From positions 4,145,501 to 4,209,500 of the forward strand of contig CP126194.1 in assembly GCA_030272155.1 (NCBI GenBank): a stretch of 64,000 nucleotides of DNA, given 5' to 3'. The notes below the pieces were generated by a model, which did not search any database, had not been told where the DNA came from, and worked only from the letters and a program-made list of their open reading frames with translations. The stretch comes from Tetradesmus obliquus (taxonomy: Eukaryota > Chlorophyta > Chlorophyceae > Sphaeropleales > Scenedesmaceae). The position numbers and the translations under genes are program-made. Positions 24,894 to 36,306 of this stretch are shown here, in pieces (position 1 is the stretch's first letter; every line of letters begins with the position of its first letter).

Positions 24894-27800
24894 ATGGCTT
24901 TCTCCTTTGGGGCCAGCAGCACACCAGCTTTTGGAGCAAGTAGCGCACCAGCCTTTGGAGCCAGCAGTGCACCGGCCTTTGGAGCCCCTGCATCGAGTGC
25001 AAGCGGCTTCTCGTTCGGCTCCTCACCAGCATTCGGCACGCCTAGTAGCACCCCAGCGTTTGGAGCTCCCAGCAGCAGCACCCCAGCATTTGGCGCCAGC
25101 AGTACACCTGCCTTTGGAGCAGCAACAAGCAGCGCGCCGCCATTTGGTGCTGCCACCAGCACGCCAGCATTTGGTGCTGCGAGCAGCACACCAAGCTTCA
25201 GCTTCAGTTCAGCTCCTGCCTTTGGCCAGACAGCTGCTCAGACTGCAGTAGCACCATTTGGTGCCTTCGGGCAGCAACAACAGCAGCAGCAAGCGCAGCA
25301 GCAGCAAGCGTTCACTCACGCCACAAAGTTTGATGATCTGGATCAAGCAATGAAGGATAAGCTCACACAAATACAGTGAGTGCAGGAAGTGTCTGATACC
25401 GGCATGAGCTGACTGTTTCCGCTCGTTTCGTTTCGGTCTGTGCATATCATCGGCCCCATTGTAAACATGCACCAGCTGCTGCAGCTGCGACAGCATAGCA
25501 GCAGCACAGCAGCAGCAGTAGCAGCAGCAGGCCCGGGCGCTACACACCACGCAGCTATGTTGCAGCAACCTGTGCACGCCAGCTAAAGCGCCCTGCGCAG
25601 GAGCACAGCTACATGTCAGTTGCAACCACGAGGGTGGCATGCAGAGCCAGCGGGCAAGGCGCTACCACAGGGCTGGTTGTGGCCAAGCAGGCAACACACT
25701 AACCATGGCCTGCCCCTGACACTGCGCCGTTGTACTACTGCTGTGCTGTGTCTGCCTGCAGGGACCAGATCAGCAAGTATGAGGCAGACAGGCAGAGGGT
25801 GATGCATGCTGAGCACTTGCAGGATAACACGGCACTGCAGCAGGTGTGTGTGCGTGCGTACGCGCAGAGCGGGATAGACAGATGCAGCGCTATGAAGCTG
25901 TGTAGGGTGTGTGTGGTCGGGACACATGCTGCTGCATGTTGTGCGCTGCTGCAGGACTGTGCAGCTGCCTGCGGCAGACGTACAGCAGCTGCAGCAGCCT
26001 GCTGCAGTGGCCAGGGGTGGCTCTTTGTGATCGCTTCACAAGGTAGCACAGCTGTAGCTGTAGCAGTCCAGCTTCTTTCTCAAGCAAAGCAGCGAGGTCG
26101 TGCCGCTATGTCACTGTTGCTGCTGGTGCTGCCGCAGGGTCTTGATGCGGACACGAGCAGCCTGAGTGCGGAGCTGCGGCAGCTGCAGGCCTCCATCAAG
26201 GCTGAGCAGGAGGGGCTGGCTGACTTCAGGGAGGTGAGACGCTGCTGCTGCTGCTGCTGCTGTTGCTACTGCTGTTGTTTGTGCACCAACACGCGGGTAT
26301 TTAGAGTGTGTGGTGACATGTGTGTTGCTGACCGAGGTTGGTGTCTGCCTTGCTGTACGTTGACACACTTGCGCCTTGGTGCCTTGGTGCTTGTTGATGT
26401 TCCTCATTTTGGCCGATCTCAGAACTCAGCATCGTTTGCACAACGTCACTAGCGATATGCCGGCACTACAGCAGCAGTATTGAACCTGGTGCACGCCCTG
26501 CAAGTGCTTTCCCCATATGCACAGCTGCCACCGCCAGCATGTCAGCCGGTGCTGTCACTGCCACTGTTCTGGACTTGGAGCAAGCAGCAGGCAGCTTCTT
26601 ACACATGTCTCCTGCTGTTGTTGTAACCTTGCAGAAAGCCATCCGCCTGCTGAAGAGCACAGAGACAGTCGTGCGAACGTATGAGCGCACCAAGTTGTGG
26701 CGTGACGCGCCAGCCATGTACCAGCGTGAGTGGCTGGGTTAAGCATGCACACATATAGTGGGTGTGTGCCAAAAGGTAGAAGCATGGGTTTCACAATTGC
26801 AGCAGAAGTGAACACAGATACAGCAGCACGTCGTCTTCCCCCTGCCCTGACCGCAACACGTGCACCTACATGTGGCACGGGCACCCCCGCCAGCTGCACC
26901 GAGCTGTCATGGTGTCAGGGCGGCTGGCAGCTGCCCTCAGCTTGAAGCACCGCAGCTGCCTGATCCTCTTGTTGCTTACTGTCATCTACACTATTTGTGC
27001 ACTGCACACATGATGCAACACTCTCTTGTTTACTTGCAGGCCAGGAGGCGCTGAAGCCGGCGCAGCAGGAGCTGCTGCACCAGCCCGTGGTGCTGCCCGG
27101 GCCCTTCCTGGAGGAGGCTGTGGCGGGCTTCAGCAGCAACTGCGCGGAGTACAGCAGGTGCCTGGAGGAGGTGGAGCAGGTGCGGCGCTGCGGGCATGTC
27201 AAGTGCTTAGCAAGGCTGAGAAGGTGTGCTGGGCACATGGATAACCAGCAGGCGCCTGGAGGAGGTGGAGCAGATGGTTGGGCAGCCTGGGGTCACAACG
27301 AGCGGGGTTGGCAAGGTTTAGAAGGTGTCGACAGCAGTGTGCTGGCCAAACAGATAACCAGCAGGTGCCCGGAAGAGGTGGAGCAGGTGCGGCACGGCAT
27401 GCAGGGAGTCAGATGCGCACAAAGTGTTGTATCATTTCTGTGGTGCGATGTGCCGCTCGGCTGGCTGCGCTGCGACTGAATGCAGTGGCACACGGCTAAA
27501 TCAATCCATTCAAATTCACCACACGTCACTAGACTGCTGGCGCGCGCTGCTGCTGCAGGTGCTGGCGGCGTCTTCCCTGCAGGAGACGCCTGCTGGGGAC
27601 GTCAATTGGGTGATGGCGCTACCCACGGTGGTTTCCAACATGCACGACTACTTTGTGGCCACTGCCGCAAAGCTGGAGCGCACACACACAGAGGTGAGGC
27701 TGTGTGGCAACAGTGCGCGCATACAGCGGCTGTGCTGGTTTATGTTGGTAGGCTAGGGCCTGATGCACTAACGCGGTTGTTGGCGTTAGGCATGCTGCAG

Positions 27801-28587
27801 GACACTTCACTGTTGTCCTGGTTGGTGCTGTGTATGCAACCTGCACCCATCGAAGCGTTTGTGCGCGGCAGCAACACACCTGTGCGGATGACAGAATGCT
27901 GGCGGATATACGATGTATGCTGTGTTCATGCATGTGGCAGGTCCAAAAGGCCAAGGCAGCGTACCTGGCACGGCTGCGTGCACGTGGCATCACAGTGGAC
28001 CCCTTCGAGCGCGCACACCGCCAGGAGCAGCAGCTGCAGCTGCAGCAGCAGCAGCGCACCGCAGCAGCGCTGGGCCATGGTGGCCATGGGCAGCTGGCGG
28101 CACTGCCGGCGCCAGCAGCAGCGGCAGCAGGCGGCGTCACAGGGGCCATTGTGCCTGCAGCTGCAGGCAGCCCCGCAGCAGGTGAGGCACGGTGGTGCCG
28201 GATATGAGCAGTCACTGTAGCAACCAGTCTGACAGGAATGACATGGCAGTGCTGTTTTGGAAGTGCATGTCAGCTGTGGGCGGGGCTGCATGTTCGACTG
28301 TGCGATGTGGAGCAGCCAGGAGCAGTGCAGGGCACTGCAGGCTTCTGCTGATGTGGTTCTGCTTATCGCAGCTGATCATTATACTATCCGCCTACTGCCC
28401 TTGCTTCTGCATTGCAGGTGGACTGTTTGGCCAGGCCAGCCCCGCCACACCAGCAGCAGGCTTTGGCACAGCATCCTTTGGGTCGCCGTTTGTATCCACG
28501 GCTACGCCTGCTCCCTTTGGTGGCGCTGCAGCAAACAACTCCCTCAGCCGCAGCACCAGCAAGGGCAGGAGCGGCAAGAAGCGATGA
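24894..28587 (+). CDS. NUP58: Nucleoporin p58/p45 (NUP58), FG-repeat nucleoporin
   Basis: Eight exons close in phase: 24894-25375, 25762-25843, 26138-26233, 26635-26725, 27040-27179, 27559-27693, 27941-28181 and 28418-28587, giving 478 aa. Residues ~1-125 are FG repeats (many PAFGA/PFGA units), followed by a Gln run. [16 protein letters not shown] opens a coiled-coil core of about 200 residues that includes [30 protein letters not shown] and [16 protein letters not shown]. The C-terminus is a second FG patch ([12 protein letters not shown]) and a basic tail ending KKR. FG-coil-FG order and the [15 protein letters not shown]-type motif match plant and animal NUP58 of the central NUP62-NUP54-NUP58 channel complex. 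Function: nucleocytoplasmic transport barrier. The donor edge of exon 5 is echoed twice in the following intron. Confidence 0.9.
27211..27386 (+). repeat. Two echoes of the end of NUP58 exon 5
   Basis: The exon end at 27150-27179 (CTGGAGGAGGTGGAGCAG plus donor) recurs at 27247-27273 and 27361-27386. The two intronic copies share a longer unit (about 63-76 bp, with GATAACCAGCAG before the exon-like part). The second keeps the donor-like GTGCGGC and encodes [10 protein letters not shown]. All lie before the acceptor of exon 6 at 27559. Confidence 0.8.
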
Positions 28588-29255
28588 GCAGGAGCGGCAT
28601 TGTTGACTGCACAGCTTACGTAGCTTGCGCTGCCCTGCATCATGACTGTTGGTGGCAGTCCTGCACTAGCTGGATTTTTTGCACGAACACGATTGTGTCA
28701 GCTGGTTGCTGCTACAGTATTTGCATGGGTTCAACCCATGCAAGTTGCATGTGGCTTGCAGCAGATGAACAGTGACGCATCTGCTTGCATGTGACAACAT
28801 GGCAGTAGCAAACGCAGTGGCATCAGCCACGGGTCTCAAATGCCAGTTTAATACCAATCCCTGTGTCCTCGGGACAGGCACACGCTGCAACCCTTTACCC
28901 TTTGCAGTTTAGCGGCACCTCTTTGCATGTGACGCATTGCACTGGCTAGGGCACTGCATACTGTCCCAACGATTGGACTGATCAGTGGCGGCGCTGTGGA
29001 CCTTTTGCTTTGAGATTCGGGAGGCCAGGACGGGTGCTTGGGAAACCAACTTTTGAACCACAGCACCTGTCAGTCATTGATGTCACTGACAGTTGCTGGC
29101 ATACCACTCACAAGTTGTTCGGTGATGCGTAACTAATGCGATACTTTACCGTATTATTATCTGCAACGTGCACCTTGCTGTGCGCACAACAACCAGCACC
29201 AGATATCGGGGCACCTAGCCCCTTTGCTTCTTGCTTGCTTGCAAGCACTTTGACA
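28588..29255. other. Intergenic region between NUP58 and eIF4B
   Basis: No gene seen. A perfect hairpin GCATGGGTT-C-AACCCATGC lies at 28723-28741 in the NUP58 3' flank. A frame upstream of eIF4B is open from 29136, but the conserved N-terminus begins at 29256. Confidence 0.45.
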
Positions 29256-32248
29256 ATGGATAGCGCCTGGGGCATCAAGCCAGGCAGCTGGGCTGAGGAC
29301 GTTGAGCAGGAGGAGGCCAAGAACGGGCCTCTGCGCGATGAGGAAGCCTTCCCCACGCTTGGGGAGGCCGTCAGCAAGGAACCCAAAGCAAGCAAGGCGG
29401 GAGGCAAGAAGAAGCCTGTCAAGATGGGGCTGACTGACTTCCTGGGTGCCCAGACTGCCCGCCGCACTGCCAGCGACAAGGAGATTCTGATGGCGCTGCC
29501 CAAGGGCAGCAGCGGACTGCCGAAGGAGGAACGTGATTCCAAGGCACTCGGTGGTGGCTTCAAGGACTATGGCGGCAACCGTGGTGGTGCGTCCCGCCTG
29601 TGTCACACATCGTGCGCCCACGCACTCTTGCAGAGTCCAGCAGGCTGTTCCAGTAGTTGCGAAGTGTCGCATGTGGGGTCTTTGACATATTACTTAGCGA
29701 CGTGTGTAGCTGGAAGGGCTCCATGGTAGCGGTTCCTGTGTGCACCTCGTTGGCGGGTAGGCTGTCCTGCCTGCCAGGCTCCAGCTGCTGCTGTTGCTTC
29801 CATGCAGTGCAATGCGGAACGTGACCCAATGACAGGACACGGTGCAGCAGCCAGCCTGTCTTCAATGCATTGCTCATGCAGACTTGCATCCAGGCTCTGC
29901 GTTCAGGGTGTACGAAACTGAGTGTTTGCCACTGTGCTGCTGTCTGTGCACCTTGCCTCCCTCTGTCACCCCATCATGCCGTGTACTGCAGGCTTCGGTG
30001 ACCGCGAGGGGCGGCCAGAGCGCGAGGCATCCCGTGCAGATGCCTCAGGCGACTGGGGGGCAGAGCGCAAGTTTACGCCATCTGACAGCCGCGGCGGCAG
30101 CGGCGGTTTCGGCGGTGGCTTCAGCCGCGACCGCGGCGGTGATCGCGACGGCGGCTTTGGCGACAGGCCTCCCCGCGAGGAGCGGCCTGTGTCTGAGGCA
30201 GACCAGGTTGATGATTGGGGCGCCAACCGCAAGTTCACCCCCAGCAGCGGCGCTGGTGGAGGCGGTGGTGGCTTTGGTGGTGGTTTCAGCCGTGATCGGG
30301 AAGGTGGCGACCGCGGCGCCAGCTTCAGGGACAGGCCAGCACGCTATGAGGACGGCCCGTCTCGTGCAGATGAGGGTGACTGGGGTGCTCGCCGCGGCCC
30401 ACCACCTGCGGCTGATCGTGAGGCTGGCGCTGGCGCCCGCCGTGGCTATGGCTTCAGTGAGCAGCCAGTCAGCCAGGCAGACATGGAGGACCGGTGGTCA
30501 CACCGGCCGCAGCCAGCAGGAGCAGCAGCAGCCAACGGCGCACCAGCTGGTGGTGCCGAGCGGCCACGCCTCAAGCTGGCACCCAGGACCAAGCCCATAG
30601 AGCAGGCAGCAGCAGCGGGCGACGCAGCAGTAGCAGAGGGCATGTCGCCGCGCTCTGATGCAGGCAGTAGCAGCAGCAGCCAGCAGCAGCAGCAGCAGCC
30701 AGCGCGCAAGAGCAACCCCTTTGGCGCTGCGCGGCCGCGTGAGGAAGTGCTCAAGGAGAAGGGCATCGACTACCAGAAGGAGGAGCTCAAGCTGGAGCAT
30801 GGAGAGGTCATCAGGTGCGTGGCTTGCAATGGCTCTTGTCTTGGCTGGGCTTTTGCTAAGTTTTGAGCAGTAGTAGGCTTGTTAGCATTTGTGTAGAGGA
30901 ATATGCGGCTAGCAAAGGCTGTGCATGGTGCGGGTTGATGCATTACAGCACCGGGGCAGCTAAGCAGGGCTGCTGTGCACAGAACACCGGCAGCGTATTG
31001 GACGAGCGCCTGGCGCATAGGTCTCTGGTTTGAGGCAGGCTGGTGTTAGGTTTTTTGCATGCACTTGCGTGCTGTGCTGTGCAGCTATGCTGCTACATGT
31101 TGTTTCTTCGTCCTGACCTATTTTGTACATGAACTCACAGATTGGCTTACAAAAACTGTCTGCTGCCACATCTTCTGCGGTCTGTGGTCTGCTGCTGCTG
31201 CAGGGACAAAACCACTGAGGAGGCAGACATGGAGAAGGAGGTTGAGGAGCTGCGTGTGAAGCTGGAGGGGCTCAAGGAACTGACGCCTGGCGAGACCGAC
31301 ACCATCAACGAGCTTGCCGGCGAGCTCAATGAGAAGGAGAAGGCGCTGTACAGGCTACAGGTGCGCTGGGCGGGGTGGGGTGCTGGCTGGCTGGCTGGGA
31401 AATGGCGCAGTTGCATGTGTAGGGGTGCATCATAATCAGCAGCAGCAGCGTCGGCTCATGCAAGTGTTACAGCTGCTGCTATTTGCAAGTGCTGCATCAG
31501 CGGAGGTGTACGTTGTGCGGTGTGGTGCAGGGCAGTGAGAATGTCAGTGCTGCAGCTGGAAGGACATCATGTTTGTTTTGTTGTCGTCTGGGGGGTGCTT
31601 GCATTTAGTATGTGCATCTGGGGGCGCAGCTCCAGCATGCATCTTACAGGCCTTATCAGCATGGTGTTGATCGTCCTGCCAGGGCTGGCTGTGTAGTCCT
31701 GCCGGCTTGTAACTGCTAGCTGCTGCTGTTGTGCTGGCGCTGTCATCTCAACCCCTGCTCGCTGTGCTCTGCTGCTGCTGTGTTGTCCCCTGCTACCCTC
31801 CCCCTTGCTGCCGCAGGCTGAGCTTGACGACAAGGTGCGCTTCAGCAAAAACAGGCCGGAGCGGGAGCGCAGCGCCGACCCAGTGGCGCGCAGCAGCAGC
31901 AGCAACACCTCAGCAGCAGCAGCAGGCGAGGGCGAGGCAGGCTTTGTGGAGGTGCGCAACCCCCGCAAGGAGCGCAGCGCAGCAGCAGGCCCTGCAGCAG
32001 ACGGCGCAGCAGCAGCGGAGGCGCCCGCTGAGCGGCAAGGCAGCGGCGGCGCGTGGGCGCGCGGCGGCAGCTTTAAAGACAGCAAGGGCGAGGGCAGCAG
32101 GGGCGGTGGCTCCTTCTCCTCTCGTGGCAGGGGTGAGGGTAGGGGTGAGGGCAGGGGTGAGGGTAGGGGTGAGGGCCGGGGTGAGGGTAGGGAGGCAAGG
32201 GGTGGGCGGGGTGGCGGTGCACCTGGCAGGTCTGGTGGCGGCTGGTGA
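29256..32248 (+). CDS. EIF4B: Plant-type translation initiation factor eIF4B
   Basis: Four exons close in phase: 29256-29586, 29992-30814, 31204-31360 and 31817-32248, giving 580 aa. The start MDSAWGIKPGSWAEDVE is chosen over an in-frame ATG 120 bp upstream because plant eIF4B begins with a similar short W..W motif. Seen in order: KMGLTDFLGAQ; repeats DWGAERKFTPS, DWGANRKFTPS and DWGARRGPPP set in Gly/Phe/Arg-rich sequence (FGGGFSRDR); the family signature RPRLKLAPRT, then NPFGAARPREEVLKEKGIDY; an acidic coiled-coil segment (DMEKEVEELRVKLEGL); and an RG/RGG-rich tail. Plant eIF4B lacks a classical RRM, as here. It acts in the cytoplasm with eIF4A/eIF4F to stimulate mRNA unwinding and ribosome loading. 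Intron 3 ends with a Pro/Leu-codon-like pyrimidine tract before the acceptor. Confidence 0.92.
32127..32195 (+). repeat. 12-bp minisatellite coding the RGEG tail of eIF4B
   Basis: About five to six copies of a 12-bp unit (consensus GGTGAGGGYAGG) encode RGEG repeats in the last exon. The length is a multiple of three, so copy-number change would keep the frame. Confidence 0.8.
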
Positions 32249-33729
32249 GTTGCCGGCGGCTGCTGCAGGCGAGCAGGCATGAGTGTGCTGCAGCAGGTGT
32301 GATGTGGTGGGTGCGCTGGGTGGTGGGGTGGCTTGCTGTTGTTGGCGTGCGCCAGCGTGTATGTTGTTGCATCGGTGCTGGTGTTTTGGCGTGCGGCAGT
32401 GGTGGTGGTGGTGTTTCGCAGTAGTGTAGGCACGTGTGTGGTGGTGGCGGTGCGGCAGCTGGCGCTGGAGGCTTGGGGTTGTGTGTCAGCGCTGCTCCTT
32501 GCCTTTTCGAAGCAGCAGTTTTGAGTCTTGTGCACAGAAGTGTGCTGTGTGGTTGGCGTTTGAGCACACGCACGCCCTTACAAGAGTGCGTTTGGTCTTT
32601 CAGGTGATTGTTATTTGCTGCAGGCAGCAGCAGGCAGTAGGCCATGTCTGGCAGTGCACGGCTGTGTACATGTGTGCTGCATGGCACTGTGTCAAGTAGT
32701 AAATGGTATGCATACCATTTACTACTTGTCATGCAGATGCATGTTATGCATTAGAGTTTTTGGTTCACAACATGTCATGAGCAGCTGCCTGGTGCAGAGC
32801 AGCAGCTGTGCAATGGCAGCGCTGCATCTGTCTCCGCTTTCAGTGTTCAAGCATGTTTTTGCTGCAGCTGAACACACAGTCGGTTGTGCTGTTAGCGCTG
32901 TCTAATGCTGGCTGACACATATGTGTACAGTTGCAAATTGGCTTTGTTCAAGCAACATGCAACCTATGCTGTTTGTCAGAGTTGTGTTGGTTGCTGAGGA
33001 GCTTTGCGCACAGATGCTGGTGTCCTTGACAGTGTGACTTGACACATTCTCATGCAACACATTGACAGGTAAATTACATGCTTTGCTAACAGGCCCTATT
33101 TGTGGTATTGTGGGGTGGTCTGTTCATGACACTGCTTCGTGTGCTGGAGGCTGACAGATGAAAGGCCCAGCTGCTGTATGTAGGCTGCTTGGCATGCGAG
33201 TGTAGGGTGCAAATCGGTGCAATAGTAGCACAATATTGAGTTGATTCATTTGGTAACCGCCCATGGCTGCACTGATCTGCACGCAACTGCAATCCACACA
33301 GTTGGTGTGGCAACGGTTGCCAGCAAATGGCTGGCACTCAGTGACTGCTGGGTAAAACCGCAAATGCTCCTGACAGGCGTAAGCATGACTGCAGAATCAC
33401 AGTCTATTACGACGAGAACATGTTCAGGTGTCTTGCACGCACTGCTGAGCAGCAGCAGCAGCTGTGCATCGCGGCACAGGTTAACCTCATCAGGTGACTG
33501 GTCCAACGTTGACCTTCCTTGCCGCACGACATCTCGCATGCACCCTCAGGAGCACAAATAAGCTTTAATTCTGCAGCTCCTTGGGGAACCTAATCAGAAC
33601 AGCAATAATGGCTGGTGTCACTGGCAGTGTCACATGCGGTGGTATGGGAAATTGACGACGGACCCCGCCGCATGGGCATCACGTTGCAGCGACAGTTGCT
33701 GCTGAGGCCTTATACATGAAAAAATCAAA
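32249..33729. other. Intergenic region between eIF4B and the sulfatase
   Basis: About 1.5 kb with no convincing gene. It starts with a G/T-rich stretch (about 32300-32470) and contains a 36-bp perfect palindrome at 32693-32728, described separately. The promoter of the rightward sulfatase must lie at its right end. Confidence 0.45.
32693..32728. repeat. Perfect 36-bp palindrome
   Basis: CAAGTAGTAAATGGTATG is followed with no spacer by its exact reverse complement. The arms are AT-rich compared with the surroundings and can form an 18-bp cruciform or RNA hairpin. Symmetry stops exactly at the ends. Downstream of eIF4B, it could be a 3'-end structure, a protein-binding site or a small-element terminus. 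Confidence 0.95.
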
Positions 33730-34766
33730 ATGACGGCCCTCGAACAGCCTGTTGCGCCCAGCGGGCGACTTTGGAGGAACATCGCGCTTGGGGGTGGTCT
33801 GGTCGTCTTAGTTTTCATGATAATCTGTGAGTGCTACGTAGGATCGGCATATGTGTGCAGGGTTGGAGGGTTGTGTGCGATGTCTTCGGCGTAGCACTAG
33901 GAACTAGCTCTTGCCAGAGGAAGCTTCACTGGCAATCAACAGCGTCAGAAGTTTGCATCATAAAAGTAGATTTGTCGTGTCCGGGGTGTCGGCGGCATGC
34001 AGTACCCCGACAAGTGGCCTTCACCAGCATGGGCAACTAGAGCAACTGAAGGGACACTGAGGCTGATGCACTGTCTTTCGCCGCTGTGGTGCTGCGCAGT
34101 TGTCCCGGTCTACGTTACGACGCAGCAGAAGGTGAGTGACAGTGTTGCAGAAGCCAGCATCATGCACCAAGTAGGGCCTGTCCTCAGGCCAGCAGCAGCA
34201 TGCTGGTGACTCAATCACCCTCTGCCATGTCATGCTGCTGCTGTGTGAACGCAGGCACGGTCCAAATCCAAGGAGCACACGTGTGCAGGTGTGTGATGGC
34301 AGCATGCAGCCATAGTGCCGGGAAGCACTGTCAGGGACAGCACAGCACGGCAAAGCCAGGGCAGCCGCATGGCACATGCCAGCTGAAGCAGTGCTAAACA
34401 CCGTTCTTATATCATATACACCATGAGCTGGTGCATGGTGGTGAGGTGTGCTGCTGCGTCCCTGCAGGCTTCCAGCTGCCACCCAAAGAGGTGCGGCCGC
34501 CCAAGTACCCTGCCAGCAGCAAGCGGCCCAACTTCATCTACATACTAGTGGACGACCAGGGGTGAGCAACAGCAGCGCTGGGGACACACTTTAGCAGCTC
34601 CTGCATGACGGCAACTTGCTGCAACATGCAGCAGGTAGCAGAAGCAGGTTCAAGTGCCATTTGCTGGTATTGGATGAGGCGCCCAGTCATTTCAGCAACA
34701 CAGCAGCTGCCTGTTCAGGATGGCATGGCATGTGCGACAGTAGCCGCCGCCCCCGCCGCAGCAGCA

Positions 34767-34799
<33 letters not shown>

Positions 34800-36257
34800 G
34801 CCATCTGAGTTGTGGCCGGGCGCTGGAGCAATGCATGCAAAAATCCCAGCAACGTCAAAGCAGCTGTGTAAGAGTTACCAGCATGTGACGTCACGGCACC
34901 GCTGCCAGCAGCAGTTCATTCAAGCCAGCAGTGGTTCATCATCACATCTCATCTGCACGCAGAGCGCTTTGAGCTACACTGTAGGTCTGTAACCTGCTGC
35001 TACCCAACACACACCACTCCACCAACATGCCGCCTCATGCTCCTTGGTGCTGCTGCAGCTACGATGACTTGCGGCTGCATCACCCGCCTGGGCCGCTGCA
35101 CAGCTTCATCCAGACACCCAACCTGGACAGGTTCTTCCTGCAAGGCCTGGAGCTTACCAACTTTTACGTGACGCCCATGTGCAGCACCAGCAGGGCGGAG
35201 CTGCTCACAGGTATACATATACCGGCTGACTGCTGCCTTGCACTGCTTACATGTTCTGCTTTTTTGTGGCAGAGTGAGTAGACTGATCAGCAGTCCTTGT
35301 CAGCGAACTGATGTGTATACAAGTTCGTCCTCGAAGCTGCCTTACGTAAGGTACACTGGTTGCCGAACATAGAGGTTGCTAACACCTTATGGTGCTGTTC
35401 TGTGGCTGCACTTTGTGCTTGCAGGCAGGTACTACCCACGCACTGGGGCGATGTACGTCAACAGTGAGTCACACGCAGCACACGGGCCTCGTTGCTGGGG
35501 TGATATCTTGCTGCTTTGCCCTCCGTTCCTGCTCTAGCTCCGGTGCTGTTGCCTGCTACTGGCGATATACTATGCACCCAGCCAGGTATATCGCACGCGC
35601 GCTGTGCAGTGCAGAACCCTGATACGCTCTGCCTGTTCGACTCGTGCTGCTGCAGCTGGCTGGGACTTCCTCAACAGCAATGAGACCAACATCGCGCAGA
35701 TCCTGGGAGCCTCCGGCTACAAGACGTCTGTGTTTGGCAAGTGGCACAACGGGCGCACAGCAGGGTGAGGCACGGTTGGAAGTGTGGATTATAGCATTGT
35801 ATGGGCAACACCGCATTTCAAACCCACTGGCCTGCACCAGCTTATGAGAAGCCGCGTGACTGTACACTCACTGCAAGTCGTACTAGTTGACAAGGCGCGT
35901 GTGAATGCACATGCCAACACTGCAGCCCCCAACTGCTGTGACACATGCGCGGTAGAATTTGCACAGTATGCACGATCTTGCGCTGTGTGTGGCATGCAGG
36001 TACCAGCCGTACGATTTAGGGTTCCAGCACTCGGTGCTGCCCACGCCCTACATCTTCAAAGACAATGCAATGTATGTCAATGGCAACACAAAGCAGACTC
36101 AAGGTAGGCAGCAGCTGATGGCGGCTGGATGTGTGCAGAACAACAGCAGCCGTCGGCTCCCTGCAAGCTGCGCACGTGTTTTGTTGTTGCTAGTCGCATG
36201 GGCCCAGCTGCATTGACTAGGCAGATGCAATGCTAATTCTGGCGTGCTGCGGCTGAC

Positions 36258-36306
<49 letters not shown>

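Noticed and set aside
31567-32535. 322-residue minus-strand frame opposite the eIF4B tail
   Set aside because: Pro/Ser-rich antisense of the Gly/Arg/Glu-rich exon. The eIF4B exon on plus closes in phase and matches the family.
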